Assembly (NCBI RefSeq): GCF_000296815.2
Contig: NZ_CAIT01000004.1
Coordinates: forward strand, 496,001-560,000
Length of the DNA stretch: 64,000 nucleotides
Source: Fibrisoma limi BUZ 3
GTDB taxonomy: Bacteria; Bacteroidota; Bacteroidia; Cytophagales; Spirosomataceae
Direction: 5' to 3'
In this document: positions 7,839 to 17,507 of the stretch, piece by piece
How positions within the stretch are numbered: the first letter of the stretch is position 1
Layout of the letters: the number at the start of each line of letters is the position of its first letter
Position numbers and translations under genes: made by a program
Notes under the pieces: model-generated
The model's input: the letters and a program-made list of their open reading frames with translations, nothing else
The model's database searches: none
What the model was told of the DNA's origin: nothing

Positions 7839-10496
7839 TTACTGACGACCGCGGCCACCACCCGACGGCGCACTTTGCCGACCTCCGCCATTGTCGTTGC
7901 CGCCGTTACCAGCGTCACCACCATCACCTCCTTTTACGTCATCGTTGTTAACCGATCGGTTCCGGCGCTTGGGGGAGTCGAAACTCATCTTACCGAAGCG
8001 ATAGCTGATGTTCAGGCGAACGCCGGCGTTATAGAAGCTCGTTACGCTGCTCTGCGACAGGATGGGCGAGCTTACCTCCGAGCGTACTGTGAACGGGTGG
8101 TTCAGGAAGTTTTCGGCGGCCAGACCGATGCTACCCCGCTTTTCGGCAAAGTCTTTCTTGATGCCGAGGTTGTAGAAGGCAAACGTACCCTGGTAGCCCT
8201 GTAATTGTACCTGGCGACCACGCATACCACCCCCGGCCTGGATCGCCCAGCCGTTGGGTAAGGTAACCGTCGAGAACAACCGGCCGGCCAGTACCCAACC
8301 CGAATTGCTGGCGTTGTAAATCGGATTCGGGTTGTTGTTGGTCAGCGTTACGTGGTAGGCATCTACACTTCCGTTAAGCTGCCAGCGTGAGAACAGGCTG
8401 ACGTTGGCAAACAGGTTCATACCATACGTATTCTGCAAGCCTACGTTCTGGTACGACGTCCGGATGACGCGCTGCAGCACCGGGTTGGTAGGGTCGCCCA
8501 GGCTTTGCGTTATCGTATCGCGGATGCTCGTGATCTCGTTGTTGGTTCGGCGGGCAAACACCGATGCGTTGAGGTAAACACCTTTTACGTTACCGCTGGC
8601 ACTGAACTCCAGGTTGTCGGTCAGCTCGGGCGACAGGTACGGATTACCAACCGAGATGTTTGTCGGGTTAGCCGCGTTCACGTTCGGGTTCAGGAACTGA
8701 ATGCCAGGCCGCTGTAACCGGCGATTATAAGCCAGTTTGATCGTTTTGCCGCCTTTCAGCGATTTCGAAATGTTGAGGCTGGGCACCAGGTTGCCATAGT
8801 TGGGCAATGTCGGATTTTCGCCGGATTCGTTGCTGAATCGCGCATCAAGGAAGGTGTACTCATAGCGGGCACCAGCCTTGATTGTGTATTTATTCTTTGT
8901 CGTGAGCGTATATGACAGATACGTGGCCGCGATGTTCTGATTGTAATTCAGCGTGTTGGCCGGTCGGGTTACGTCCAGTAAGAACGGGGCGCTGGGGCCA
9001 TCGGCGTAGTAATACTGGTAGTCACTGTTCACCTCCCGCAGAATGCCCTTACCGCCGAACTCCAGCAACTGGTTCTTGCCCATTGGGGTCTGGTAGTCAA
9101 TTTGCAGCGTCGATTCCTGATTGTAGCTGACGTTGTTGTTGCGCTGGCGGGCCGTGATCGTTTCAAAATCGACATTGCTGAGCAGATCGGCCGTAAAGTT
9201 GTTCGTGCGGTTGTTGCGGCTGAACAGCCCCAGAACGCTCAATTCCTGCTGTGGCTGATAGGTACGAATGTAGGCTACGTTGGCATCGATCGTACCGGAC
9301 AGATCTTTCGTATCAACGTTCCGGCTGTTCAGGCGCGGGAAAAAGTCGGTTGGGCCGAGGGTCTGCGTTAAGAGATTATTCTGCGAGCTCAGGCCATTGC
9401 GGGCTCCGTAGCGGATGCTGGCTGTTAGCGATGTATTCTTGTCGATGTCGTAATCCCATCCGAGCTGATAGTTACCAAACATCCGTTGAGTCAGCGTATT
9501 AGCACTTTGCGTGACGATGGTGTTGCCCTGTGTACCGATGGTGGTCTGCACGTTGTTGAACGACCCCCGAACGTTGTATTCAGCCCGGCCGAAACCGCTG
9601 AGGCTAAAGCCCATCTTGCCGGTCCGGTAGTTGCCGTTCAGGCCGAGGTTGCTGCCCCGGTTGCCACCGCCCGCGTCGACGTTGAGGGTAGCGCCCTGAA
9701 GTGTATTCTTTTTCGTTACGATGTTGATGATCCCCGCCGAGCCCTCCGCATCGTAGCGGGCTGAGGGCGACGTAATTACTTCGACAGTCTTGATCTGATC
9801 GGCCGGGATCTGCTTCAGAGCGTCGGCTACGCTGCTGGCTACCACCGTCGACGGTTTGCCGTTGATCAGCACCCGGACGTTGCTGCTGCCCCGGAGCGAC
9901 AGGTTACCATCCAGATCGACCGACAGCATCGGTACCTTCCGCATGATGTCGGTGGCGTCGCCCCCGCGGGCCGTGATGTCCTTGTCGGCGTTGAAAACCA
10001 GCCGGTCTACTTTTTCTTCGACCAGCGCGGCCTGACCCACTACGTTTACTTCGGTCAGCGTCCGGACGTCCGGTGCCAGCCGAATCGTACCAACGTTCAG
10101 GTCGTCGCCCCGCTGGATGGTGATTGTCTTGCCAGTCAGCGCTTTATATCCTATAAATGAGTATTGAAGCTGGTACTGACCCGGCGCAACTTTGCCCATC
10201 GTGAACCGACCTTTATCATCGGCCGTGGTGCCGTCGACGGGTTTGCCGGTCTGCGGATTGAGCAGGGCAACGGTCGCATACTGTACGGGTTGGTTGGTCG
10301 TTGAGTCGATCAGCGTACCGGTGATTTTGCTGTTGCCGCGGGGCTCGTCGGTCGACAGCGCCGGACCGGGTGTGCCAATGGTATTGCGATCAGGGCGCGT
10401 AGCTCTCGTACTGTCGGGTCGGCCTGCCGGGAACTGCTGAGCAAGGGCTGGGGCCGACAGACTGAACAGGAGGAGTGGGATGAACAACTTATTCAT
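7839..10496 (-). CDS. TonB-dependent outer-membrane receptor with regulatory-like N-terminal domain
   Basis: An 885-residue outer-membrane receptor. The ATG at 10496 opens a signal peptide (MNKLFIPLLLFSLSAPALAQQ); in-frame codons upstream lack this. A carboxypeptidase-regulatory-like beta domain follows (ITGTLIDSTTNQPVQYATVAL), then a plug domain (VRVLINGKPSTVVASSVADA; SAGIINIVTKK) and a long beta barrel of the outer-membrane protein beta-barrel type, distinct from the SusC class. The tail after the last barrel strand is a glycine/asparagine-rich stretch of about 40 residues ending GGGRGRQ. The ligand is unknown. It is divergent from a LytS/LytTR pair, which may control it. Confidence 0.88.
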   Translation of the reverse strand: MNKLFIPLLLFSLSAPALAQQFPAGRPDSTRATRPDRNTIGTPGPALSTDEPRGNSKITGTLIDSTTNQPVQYATVALLNPQTGKPVDGTTADDKGRFTMGKVAPGQYQLQYSFIGYKALTGKTITIQRGDDLNVGTIRLAPDVRTLTEVNVVGQAALVEEKVDRLVFNADKDITARGGDATDIMRKVPMLSVDLDGNLSLRGSSNVRVLINGKPSTVVASSVADALKQIPADQIKTVEVITSPSARYDAEGSAGIINIVTKKNTLQGATLNVDAGGGNRGSNLGLNGNYRTGKMGFSLSGFGRAEYNVRGSFNNVQTTIGTQGNTIVTQSANTLTQRMFGNYQLGWDYDIDKNTSLTASIRYGARNGLSSQNNLLTQTLGPTDFFPRLNSRNVDTKDLSGTIDANVAYIRTYQPQQELSVLGLFSRNNRTNNFTADLLSNVDFETITARQRNNNVSYNQESTLQIDYQTPMGKNQLLEFGGKGILREVNSDYQYYYADGPSAPFLLDVTRPANTLNYNQNIAATYLSYTLTTKNKYTIKAGARYEYTFLDARFSNESGENPTLPNYGNLVPSLNISKSLKGGKTIKLAYNRRLQRPGIQFLNPNVNAANPTNISVGNPYLSPELTDNLEFSASGNVKGVYLNASVFARRTNNEITSIRDTITQSLGDPTNPVLQRVIRTSYQNVGLQNTYGMNLFANVSLFSRWQLNGSVDAYHVTLTNNNPNPIYNASNSGWVLAGRLFSTVTLPNGWAIQAGGGMRGRQVQLQGYQGTFAFYNLGIKKDFAEKRGSIGLAAENFLNHPFTVRSEVSSPILSQSSVTSFYNAGVRLNISYRFGKMSFDSPKRRNRSVNNDDVKGGDGGDAGNGGNDNGGGRQSAPSGGGRGRQ

Positions 10497-10994
10497 GGTG
10501 TATCGGTATTGCGATGCGTTAGAAACCGTCTGACTCCTTTGCCACACGGTTGACGAATCAAAACAACAGCGGCCCAACGAGTCTGAAAAATGCAATAGAC
10601 GGACCCTGAGCAAATACCGATGGATGTATGACTTTAACCGATTAGTTGCGTTTAGGGGGAAATAACGCCATTGAAGGGCATTAATCGGCATAAACCGGCA
10701 AACAGTCGGGAGAATTGGGCAACTGGTCGGTTTGGCCGGTTTGTTTGTACAGGCAGTGGTAGGTTTGTATCATCAATACGTTTACGTTTGCTCCAAACAG
10801 GTAAGCGTGTTTCATATTTAGGTATAGCATACAGACAGCCTGGCTCACTTGAAGTCAGGCTGTTTCGTTCCACGCAGGTCCATTCCATCGGCTGAAATAC
10901 CTGAACAGTCGGGGGGGCGGGGCTATCGGTCGATTGGCAGCGGTAACTTTCGTGTTTTTGCGTAAACTTGTATAAACCATTCTTGACCAAACTA
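10497..10994. other. Divergent intergenic region, 498 bases, with candidate short transcript
   Basis: No convincing gene is seen here. The right half has TAGGTTTG at 10760-10767, an exact TAnnTTTG element, preceded by several TTTG boxes (one 16 bases upstream). About 70 bases downstream is a hairpin, ACAGCCTG (10835-10842) with CAGGCTGT (10856-10863), followed by TTTCGTT. This could be a short RNA or an attenuator in the kinase leader. A second weak -7 element (TAAACTTG, 10963-10970) lies just before the kinase start. The left part should hold the receptor promoter, but I cannot place it. Confidence 0.4.
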
Positions 10995-12116
10995 ATGCCA
11001 GGCTATTCAGTACGTCGCAACGTCACCTTTCTTATGCACCTGCTGATGTGGGGCGTATTTGGCTTTGCGTTTTTTGTTTTTCAGCCGCTCAATGCCAGCG
11101 TCAACTTCCCAACTGGGTTCTGGATAAGACAGGGGATTTTTTTTACGACGCTGGTAGGAGCTTTTTACCTGAACGTGCAGGTACTGGTACCTCGTTTGCT
11201 GTTTCGCGACCGCACGGCCACCTTCATTGCTGCGGCCGTTGGCGTAGTGGCGGCTGTGATACTGATTTTCTGGGCGGTCGATGCGTGGCTTAATCTGACC
11301 GAGTTGATGTATAAAGCCTATCATCCGGACAAACCGATTAAAAGACCATTGCCGCAGTTTCGCTGGTTCCAGCCTACTTTAATGACAACGCTGCTGGTGA
11401 TGGGGGTCAGTACCAGTATTGCTACCGTACTGAAGTGGCAGGCCGACGCCCAGCTTCGGCAGGCGCTCGAACAGGCCAAAACAGCATCAGAACTGTCGTT
11501 TCTGAAAGCGCAGATCAACCCGCATTTCTTCTTCAATACGCTCAATAATATCTATGCCCTGACGCTGGTCGATGTTGAAGCCGCCCGTGATGCCCTGCAC
11601 CGGCTCTCGCGCATGATGCGCTACGTGCTCTACGAAACCCAGGCCGGTTCGACCATGCTGAGCAAGGAGATTGCCTTTGTACAGGATTACATGCAGTTGA
11701 TGCAGTTACGCCTGACCGACAAGGTAGCCGTTACGTTCGAGCAACCCAAGCCCCTCCACGACGTACCCATTGCGCCCATGCTTCTGCTTCCTTTTGTCGA
11801 AAACGCGTTCAAGCACGGAGTCAGCTCGGTGTATGATAGCCGGATTCATATCGGTATTCATCAGCACGGCAACGAATTAAGCATGGAAGTCCGCAATACG
11901 GTTTTCCCCGAAAAAATGCCTTCGCTGGAAGCCGGTAGCGGGATTGGCCTGACCAACACCCGTCGACGCCTGGACCTGCTATATCCGGACAAATACGTGC
12001 TGGCGGTAGAAGAAAAAACGCCGGAGAACGAATACGCTGTTCACCTGAAGCTGTTTCTGGATGGTCAGGCGGTTCCTGTAGAGCAGGTGATCGCCACCTC
12101 GAACGTACCGGTTTAA
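10995..12116 (+). CDS. LytS/YehU-type sensor histidine kinase
   Basis: A 373-residue membrane kinase. Four hydrophobic segments occupy roughly residues 10-150 with short loops and no separate sensor domain. The His_kinase domain has the phosphoacceptor block AQINPHFFFNTLNNIYAL and the ATP-binding block PMLLLPFVENAFKHGV, ending with GSGIGLTNTRRRLDLLY. It should phosphorylate the LytTR regulator encoded 53 bases downstream. The start is the ATG at 10995; a TTG at 10968 is in frame but less likely. The signal is unknown. It is divergent from the TonB-dependent receptor gene. Confidence 0.92.
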   Translation: MPGYSVRRNVTFLMHLLMWGVFGFAFFVFQPLNASVNFPTGFWIRQGIFFTTLVGAFYLNVQVLVPRLLFRDRTATFIAAAVGVVAAVILIFWAVDAWLNLTELMYKAYHPDKPIKRPLPQFRWFQPTLMTTLLVMGVSTSIATVLKWQADAQLRQALEQAKTASELSFLKAQINPHFFFNTLNNIYALTLVDVEAARDALHRLSRMMRYVLYETQAGSTMLSKEIAFVQDYMQLMQLRLTDKVAVTFEQPKPLHDVPIAPMLLLPFVENAFKHGVSSVYDSRIHIGIHQHGNELSMEVRNTVFPEKMPSLEAGSGIGLTNTRRRLDLLYPDKYVLAVEEKTPENEYAVHLKLFLDGQAVPVEQVIATSNVPV

Positions 12117-12169
12117 GTACCCCTTTCCGTTATCTTTACCGTTGGCGGCCTTAGCTGCCGACATCTTCT

Positions 12170-13021
12170 ATGACGTTATCCTGCATTGCCGTTGACGACG
12201 AGCCGCTGGCACTGGGGCTGGTGAGCGCATTCATTGAAAAGACGCCATTTTTAAACCTGGTAGGGCGCTATTCGAGTGCGGTAGAAGCCCTGCGGGGGCT
12301 GCACGAACAAGCCATCGACCTGGTATTTCTGGACATTCAGATGCCGGACCTCACGGGTATCGAACTGGCCCGGGTGCTTGAACCCGGGCCGAACGGCCGC
12401 GCTCCCCGGGTGATTTTCACCACCGCCTACAACCAGTTTGCCCTGGACGGCTACAAGGTTGATGCGCTGGATTACCTGCTCAAGCCGTTCAATTATGAAG
12501 AGTTTTTGCGGGCGGCTAATAAAGCGAAAGCGTACGTAGAACTGCTCCAGCGCGCTGGTTCGTCGCGGTTCGAAGGTCCACTCGATCGGTCTGGCCCGGA
12601 ATTGAGCCCCATGCGGCCGGTTGGCTCATTCGAGTCAACGGATCAGCCCGCGGTCCCGGCTCCGACAGGCTCCCACCAGCAGGAAGACTATCTGTTCCTG
12701 AAGGTTGAATACCAACTGGTACGGGTCGCATTTGATGATATTCTGTATATCGAGGGGCTGAAAGACTACGTGAAAGTTCACCTCCGCTTCGACCCGCATC
12801 AGAACAAAACGCCCAAGCCACTACTGTCACTAACGAGCCTGAAAGCCCTGGAAGAAAAACTGCCCGCCCGGCGATTCATGCGGGTCCACCGGTCGTTTAT
12901 CGTTTCGCTGGACAAGATCGAAGCCGTCACGCGCAACACCATCCAGATTGGTACCGTAACAATTCCGGTCAGTGATCAATACAAAGACGCTTTTGCACAG
13001 TTCTTAAGTAAATGGACCTGA
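12170..13021 (+). CDS. LytTR-family response regulator
   Basis: The 283-residue protein has an N-terminal receiver domain with AVDDEP, the phosphoacceptor Asp in LVFLDIQMPDLTG, and KPF at the end of the domain. A linker of about 50 residues, rich in Pro and Ser, leads to a C-terminal LytTR DNA-binding domain (FDDILYIEGLKDYVKVHL; RRFMRVHRSFIVSLDKIEAV). The linker is longer than usual. It follows its cognate kinase and is seven bases ahead of the DUF4174 gene, so the three genes are probably one operon. Confidence 0.92.
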   Translation: MTLSCIAVDDEPLALGLVSAFIEKTPFLNLVGRYSSAVEALRGLHEQAIDLVFLDIQMPDLTGIELARVLEPGPNGRAPRVIFTTAYNQFALDGYKVDALDYLLKPFNYEEFLRAANKAKAYVELLQRAGSSRFEGPLDRSGPELSPMRPVGSFESTDQPAVPAPTGSHQQEDYLFLKVEYQLVRVAFDDILYIEGLKDYVKVHLRFDPHQNKTPKPLLSLTSLKALEEKLPARRFMRVHRSFIVSLDKIEAVTRNTIQIGTVTIPVSDQYKDAFAQFLSKWT

Positions 13022-13027
13022 TGCATC

Positions 13028-13480
13028 ATGCGCAACACACGATGGGTATTGGCACATAGCTGGCTCTGGATGGCGGGCCTTTTTCTGATCGGCACGAATG
13101 CTTTGGCACAAAGTCAAATCGAGAAAACCGTAAAAGCCGGTAAATGGCAGAAACGGATTTTAGTCGTGTACACTCCGTCAGACCAGTCGGCCGACTACAA
13201 ACAACAGAAAGAAATCCTGGCCAGCGAAACGTCCGGGCTGAACGACCGCGATATGCTCATTATCGACGCGCTGGAAAACCAACTCTCCATCGCCGATAAG
13301 ACGTACCTGCGCGACGACCTGAACGTAAAATCCAGCAATTTTGCGGTAGTGCTGATCGGAAAGGATGGCGGTGTTAAGATCCGGCAGACGAAGCCCTTAC
13401 CAACCAAGTCGCTATTTGCTACCATCGACGGTATGTCGATGCGGCAGCAGGAAATGCGGGAAAAGAAGCGAAAGCAATAG
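13028..13480 (+). CDS. DUF4174 family exported protein
   Basis: A 150-residue protein with a signal peptide (about residues 1-28, ending NALAQ). The mature part (KWQKRILVVYTPSD, ALENQLSIADKTYLRDDL, FAVVLIGKDGGVKIRQTKPL) matches the DUF4174 family, which has a thioredoxin-like fold without the CxxC pair and no assigned function. The C-terminus is strongly basic (MREKKRKQ). It starts seven bases after the LytTR regulator gene, which suggests co-transcription and a possible link to that system. Confidence 0.82.
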   Translation: MRNTRWVLAHSWLWMAGLFLIGTNALAQSQIEKTVKAGKWQKRILVVYTPSDQSADYKQQKEILASETSGLNDRDMLIIDALENQLSIADKTYLRDDLNVKSSNFAVVLIGKDGGVKIRQTKPLPTKSLFATIDGMSMRQQEMREKKRKQ

Positions 13481-13483
13481 AAA

Positions 13484-13507
13484 GGGGCGCTCAGTGCTGA
13501 GCGCCCC
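13484..13507. terminator. Hairpin between convergent genes
   Basis: GGGGCGCTCAG (13484-13494) and CTGAGCGCCCC (13497-13507) form a strong perfect stem with a two-base loop. There is no clear T run, but its position between the convergent DUF4174 and YpdA genes supports a terminator role. Confidence 0.65.
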
Positions 13508-13513
13508 CTGTAT

Positions 13514-14545
13514 TCAGATACGTTGGATAAGCTCGTTGACCTTATGTACTTCCCGGCCCATAATATGGTCGATAATGGCCTGGGCGTGTTCACGGCCGTT
13601 TTCAATGAACACTTTTTCGGTGTAAATGCCGGCCATCACTGTCCCGCAGACATACAGTCCCGGTACGTTGGTTTCGAAGGTCGTTTTGTCGTAAATCGGT
13701 ACGTGCGTTTCCGGATTCAGTTCAACCCCACAGCGACGAAGCAGATCGGAGTCGGGTACGTAGCCGGTCAGGATAAACACAAAATCGGCGGGTAATACAT
13801 CTTCCTCGCCGGTCTGCACATTAGTAATCCGAACGCTGTCTGGGGTGATCGCCGTTACGCACGAATCGAAGCGGGTTTTGATCTTACCTTCCTTCACCCG
13901 GTTCTTTACATCCGGAATCAGCCAGTACTTTACCGTTTGCCGGAAATCTTCGCGCCGGTGAACAACCGTTACGTCCACGTCGTGGCGATACAATTCCAAT
14001 GCGGCTTCAACGGCCGAATTCGACGCACCGACAATAACGACTTTGGTAAACGAGTATTTAAATGGTTCGTCATAGTAGTGCGATACGTTCGGCAGGTCCT
14101 CGCCCGGGATGCCGAGCCAGCGCGGCTTGTCGAAATAGCCCGTTGCCAGAATTACCTTACGCCCCTGGTATTCCTCACCGGATGTTGTACTCACGGTAAA
14201 AACGTCGCCATGTTCATGGTGGCTGTGCTTCTGTACCCGCTCGACTTCCTGAAAAACTTTGGTGTTGAGTTTGTAATAAGCGGCCACCTTGCGGTAGTAC
14301 TGCAACGCTTCGTTCCGATTGGCCTTTACGCCTGAAATCGGAAACGGAATGCCGCCAATTTCAATGTTTTCGGCCGTCGAAAAAAAGCGCATCATCCGTG
14401 GGTAGCGCCGGATGGACTCCGTAATGCTGCCCTTCTCCAGAATTACGTGACTCAGGCCTGATTTGGTCGCTTCAATCCCCGCGGCCAGTCCGCAAGGACC
14501 TCCACCTACAATAACGACGTCGTATGGTTGTATTCCGTTGTGCAT
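13514..14545 (-). CDS. ypdA: YpdA-type flavoprotein, putative bacillithiol disulfide reductase
   Basis: A 343-residue pyridine nucleotide-disulfide oxidoreductase-like protein. It has the FAD-binding motif VVIVGGGPCGLAAGIEA near the N-terminus, GRKVILATGYFDKP in the middle and an NADPH-binding motif VVIVGASNSAVEAALEL. The Cys in GGGPCG is characteristic of YpdA, which in Firmicutes reduces bacillithiol disulfide. In Bacteroidota the same family is widespread and the role is inferred. The C-terminal VPGLYVCGTVMAG is also typical. The start is an ATG at 14545. It is transcribed away from priA. Confidence 0.85.
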   Translation of the reverse strand: MHNGIQPYDVVIVGGGPCGLAAGIEATKSGLSHVILEKGSITESIRRYPRMMRFFSTAENIEIGGIPFPISGVKANRNEALQYYRKVAAYYKLNTKVFQEVERVQKHSHHEHGDVFTVSTTSGEEYQGRKVILATGYFDKPRWLGIPGEDLPNVSHYYDEPFKYSFTKVVIVGASNSAVEAALELYRHDVDVTVVHRREDFRQTVKYWLIPDVKNRVKEGKIKTRFDSCVTAITPDSVRITNVQTGEEDVLPADFVFILTGYVPDSDLLRRCGVELNPETHVPIYDKTTFETNVPGLYVCGTVMAGIYTEKVFIENGREHAQAIIDHIMGREVHKVNELIQRI

Positions 14546-14732
14546 AAAGTAAGGCGGGTGGAAACCCGCTCAGTAATAGCATTCATGGGTGTAAACACCG
14601 CCTTAGTTCACTAACATACAAATTTATGGGAAAGGTTTACGTGGGTTGGCCTTTTTCCAGACTCCGCGAAATCCTTTTCGGCAGCCGGGCGTTTATCCCT
14701 ATATTTACTAAAACGACCGCTCAGCACCCTCC

Positions 14733-17258
14733 GTGGATACGTCACTACGCACCTTATTTTCCCACCTTGAAGACGAAGAAGTCACCTTTTTCGCCGATCT
14801 GATTCTGCCCATTCCGGTCCCTCGGCTCTTCACGTACCGGGTGCCGCGTGGCATGGCCGAGATCCTCAAGATCGGCGCTCGGGTGATCGTACCGTTCGGG
14901 AAAAACAACGGCCGCGTGCTGACGGCCGTAGTGGCACGGCTGCACAACTCCCCACCGACAGGCTATCAGGCCCGCTACATCAGCGAAGTTCTCGACGAGT
15001 ACCCACTCGTGACGAGCTACCAGTTGGAGCTGTTTCGCTGGATGTCTGAGTATTATATGTGTTGCATCGGCGACGTCATGAACGTAGCGCTGCCGTCGGG
15101 CCTGAAAATTTCGAGCCAGTCGAAAGTGCAGTTTAACCCCGACTTCGACTACCCCGAACTGCTCACGCCGGTTGAGGAAATGCTGTTGACCGAGTTGAAA
15201 AAACACCCGGCCTTGTCGTACGAAGAACTGGGGCGGTTAGTAGGAGAGGGGGGCAACGTACCGGCCGTTATCAAATCGCTGGTCGGCAAAAAAGCGGTGA
15301 TTGTCTTCGAGGAAGTGAAGGAAAAATACGTTCCGAAGATGGTCCGCAAGATTCGTCTGCACCGCAATTACGAAGAGAAAGAGCAGTTGCTGGTGCTCCT
15401 GCAACGGCTGGAGAAACTGCCGAAGCAGCAGGAGGTGGTGATGCGGTACCTCCGTCACGTACCCGTTCAGATCACCCCGTCGCTCAACCAGAAAGGGCTG
15501 GATAAGAGCATTCTCAACCAGGACGATGAACTGTCGCAGTCGTCGCTGACGACCCTGATCAAAAATCAGGTGTTCGAAACGTTTGAGGTAATCCAGCCCC
15601 GCTTTGCCGACAACCTGGTTCCTCAGGCCGAAATCCGGCTGACCGACGCGCAGCGGCAGGCAGCGCAGGACATCATGGCGCAGTTTGAGCGGCAGAACAT
15701 CGTGCTGTTTCATGGCATAACGGGCAGCGGCAAAACCGAGATCTATATTGATCTGATTCAGCAGGCGCTGGCCGGTGGTACGCAGGTCCTGTACCTCCTG
15801 CCGGAAATTGCCCTGACGACCCAGATCGTAGTGCGGTTGCAGCGGGTGTTCGGCGACAAAATGGGTATCTATCACTCTAAGTTCTCTGACAACGAACGCG
15901 TGGAAGTCTGGAAGGGCGTTGTATCAGGGCAGTACCAGTTTGTGGTGGGCGTACGGTCGGCGGTGTTTTTGCCGTTCGATAACCTGGGGTTGATCATCGT
16001 GGACGAAGAACACGAGACCTCGTATAAGCAGCATGACCCGGCCCCACGCTACCACGCCCGCGACGTAGCGATGATGCTGGCGCACTGGCAGCAGGCTAAA
16101 GTGCTGCTGGGTTCGGCTACGCCCTCGCTGGAATCGTACTACCAGGCCCAGCAGGGACGCTACGGATTGGTCGAACTGTTTCAGCGGTTTGGCGATGCCA
16201 CCCTGCCTGATATTATGCTGGTGAATACGCAGCAGGAAAAAAAGCAGAAGACGATGAAAAACGAGTTTTCGTCGGCGCTGCTGGATGAACTGGAAACGAA
16301 TCTGGAGCGCAAAGAACAGAGCATTCTGTTCCAGAATCGTCGGGGGTATTCGCCCTATATGCAATGCGAGGATTGCGACTGGACGGCCGAGTGCCCGAAT
16401 TGCGCCGTAAGTCTGACGTATCACCAGCGCGACGCCGAACTCCGCTGCCACTACTGCGGGCACAAGGAAGCCGTGCCACGCGTCTGCCCGGTCTGCGGCT
16501 CAACCAAAGTACGTACCATCGGCTACGGTACTGAAAAGCTGGAAGACCAGTTACAGATCATTTTCCCACAGGCCCGAATCCTGCGGATGGATCTGGATAC
16601 GACACGGGCCAAGAACGCGTACCAGCAGATCATCCAAGAGTTTGAAGGCGGGCAGGTCGATATGCTCGTCGGGACGCAAATGATCACCAAAGGGCTGGAT
16701 TTCGACAATGTGAGCCTGGTCGGTATCTTCGACGCCGACCGGCTGATTCACTTCCCTGATTTCCGGGCTACGGAGCGGGCGTTTCAGATGCTCACGCAGG
16801 TTAGTGGTCGGGCGGGTCGGCGGGCAGGCCGGAAAGGGAAGGTATTGATCCAGACGACCAATCCGCAGCAGACCATCCTGCAGAAAATCATCGAAAACGA
16901 TTACAGAGGACTATACGAAGAGGAAATCCAGGAGCGGCAGAATTTCAACTACCCGCCTTTTTCACGACTTATCAAATTAACCATACGGCACACCGACAAA
17001 GCCATCAGTTTGCAGGCGGCAGAACGGCTGGCTGCTGAACTGACCGACGCCCTGGGCGAGAGTCGGGTGCTCGGGCCGGAGGAACCGCTGGTAGAGCGTA
17101 TCCGAAATCAGTTTCTGTTTGATATTCTGATCAAGATCGAGCGCGAGAAGATGAACGTGAAGGCTGTGAAAGCCTACATCCAGGACCGTATCAACGACAT
17201 CCTGACGGACAAAGGCCTTCGGCAGGTCTCGATAGTAGCCGATGTTGATTGTTTATAA
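14733..17258 (+). CDS. priA: Primosomal protein N' (PriA replication-restart helicase)
   Basis: An 841-residue superfamily 2 helicase that reloads the replisome at stalled forks. The N-terminal DNA-binding domain begins TFFADLILPIPVPRLFTYRVP. The helicase core has Walker A GITGSGKTE, the DEEH box (IIVDEEHETSYKQ) and GSATPSLES. Eight cysteines in the zinc region (CEDCDWTAECPNC and CHYCGHKEAVPRVCPVC) are all present. The start is assigned to a GTG at 14733, because no ATG precedes the conserved N-terminal strand; this is a family-based choice. Length is normal. Eighteen bases later the antitoxin gene begins. Confidence 0.95.
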   Translation: MDTSLRTLFSHLEDEEVTFFADLILPIPVPRLFTYRVPRGMAEILKIGARVIVPFGKNNGRVLTAVVARLHNSPPTGYQARYISEVLDEYPLVTSYQLELFRWMSEYYMCCIGDVMNVALPSGLKISSQSKVQFNPDFDYPELLTPVEEMLLTELKKHPALSYEELGRLVGEGGNVPAVIKSLVGKKAVIVFEEVKEKYVPKMVRKIRLHRNYEEKEQLLVLLQRLEKLPKQQEVVMRYLRHVPVQITPSLNQKGLDKSILNQDDELSQSSLTTLIKNQVFETFEVIQPRFADNLVPQAEIRLTDAQRQAAQDIMAQFERQNIVLFHGITGSGKTEIYIDLIQQALAGGTQVLYLLPEIALTTQIVVRLQRVFGDKMGIYHSKFSDNERVEVWKGVVSGQYQFVVGVRSAVFLPFDNLGLIIVDEEHETSYKQHDPAPRYHARDVAMMLAHWQQAKVLLGSATPSLESYYQAQQGRYGLVELFQRFGDATLPDIMLVNTQQEKKQKTMKNEFSSALLDELETNLERKEQSILFQNRRGYSPYMQCEDCDWTAECPNCAVSLTYHQRDAELRCHYCGHKEAVPRVCPVCGSTKVRTIGYGTEKLEDQLQIIFPQARILRMDLDTTRAKNAYQQIIQEFEGGQVDMLVGTQMITKGLDFDNVSLVGIFDADRLIHFPDFRATERAFQMLTQVSGRAGRRAGRKGKVLIQTTNPQQTILQKIIENDYRGLYEEEIQERQNFNYPPFSRLIKLTIRHTDKAISLQAAERLAAELTDALGESRVLGPEEPLVERIRNQFLFDILIKIEREKMNVKAVKAYIQDRINDILTDKGLRQVSIVADVDCL

Positions 17259-17276
17259 TGCCAAACCTGTTGAGCT

Positions 17277-17507
17277 ATGTTAACTACAGTAACTGGAACG
17301 TATGAAAATGGGCAAATCCATCTGGACGAAGAATTGCCAATTAAATCAGGAAAAGCAAAAATTATAGTAACTGTAGTAGAGGAACTGGTAGAGGAGATTA
17401 CAAAGCCAAAACGTGAGTTAGGCCGTTTGAAGGGTATGTTTGCTCATCCATACTGGTCGTCCAAAGAATTTAATGACCCGATTGACGACTTAAAAGACTA
17501 CATGTGA
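17277..17507 (+). CDS. VapB-like antitoxin
   Basis: A 76-residue protein: MLTTVTGTYENGQIHLDEELP, then a second strand (KAKIIVTVVEEL) and an acidic C-terminal tail. The N-terminal pattern (T..GTYENGQI.LDE..P) is that of the DUF2281-like and related antitoxins that sit before PIN toxins. It should form a dimer that binds its own promoter and neutralises the toxin with its C-terminus. Its stop codon overlaps the toxin start by one base (TGATG). GC content is visibly lower than in priA and pyk on either side. Confidence 0.8.
   Translation: MLTTVTGTYENGQIHLDEELPIKSGKAKIIVTVVEELVEEITKPKRELGRLKGMFAHPYWSSKEFNDPIDDLKDYM

Noticed and set aside
10671-10895. 74-codon frame in the receptor-kinase gap
   Set aside because: Basic, irregular composition and a hairpin inside it; no family likeness.
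15237-15875. 212-codon frame antisense to priA
   Set aside because: No motif and fully overlapped by the conserved helicase gene.
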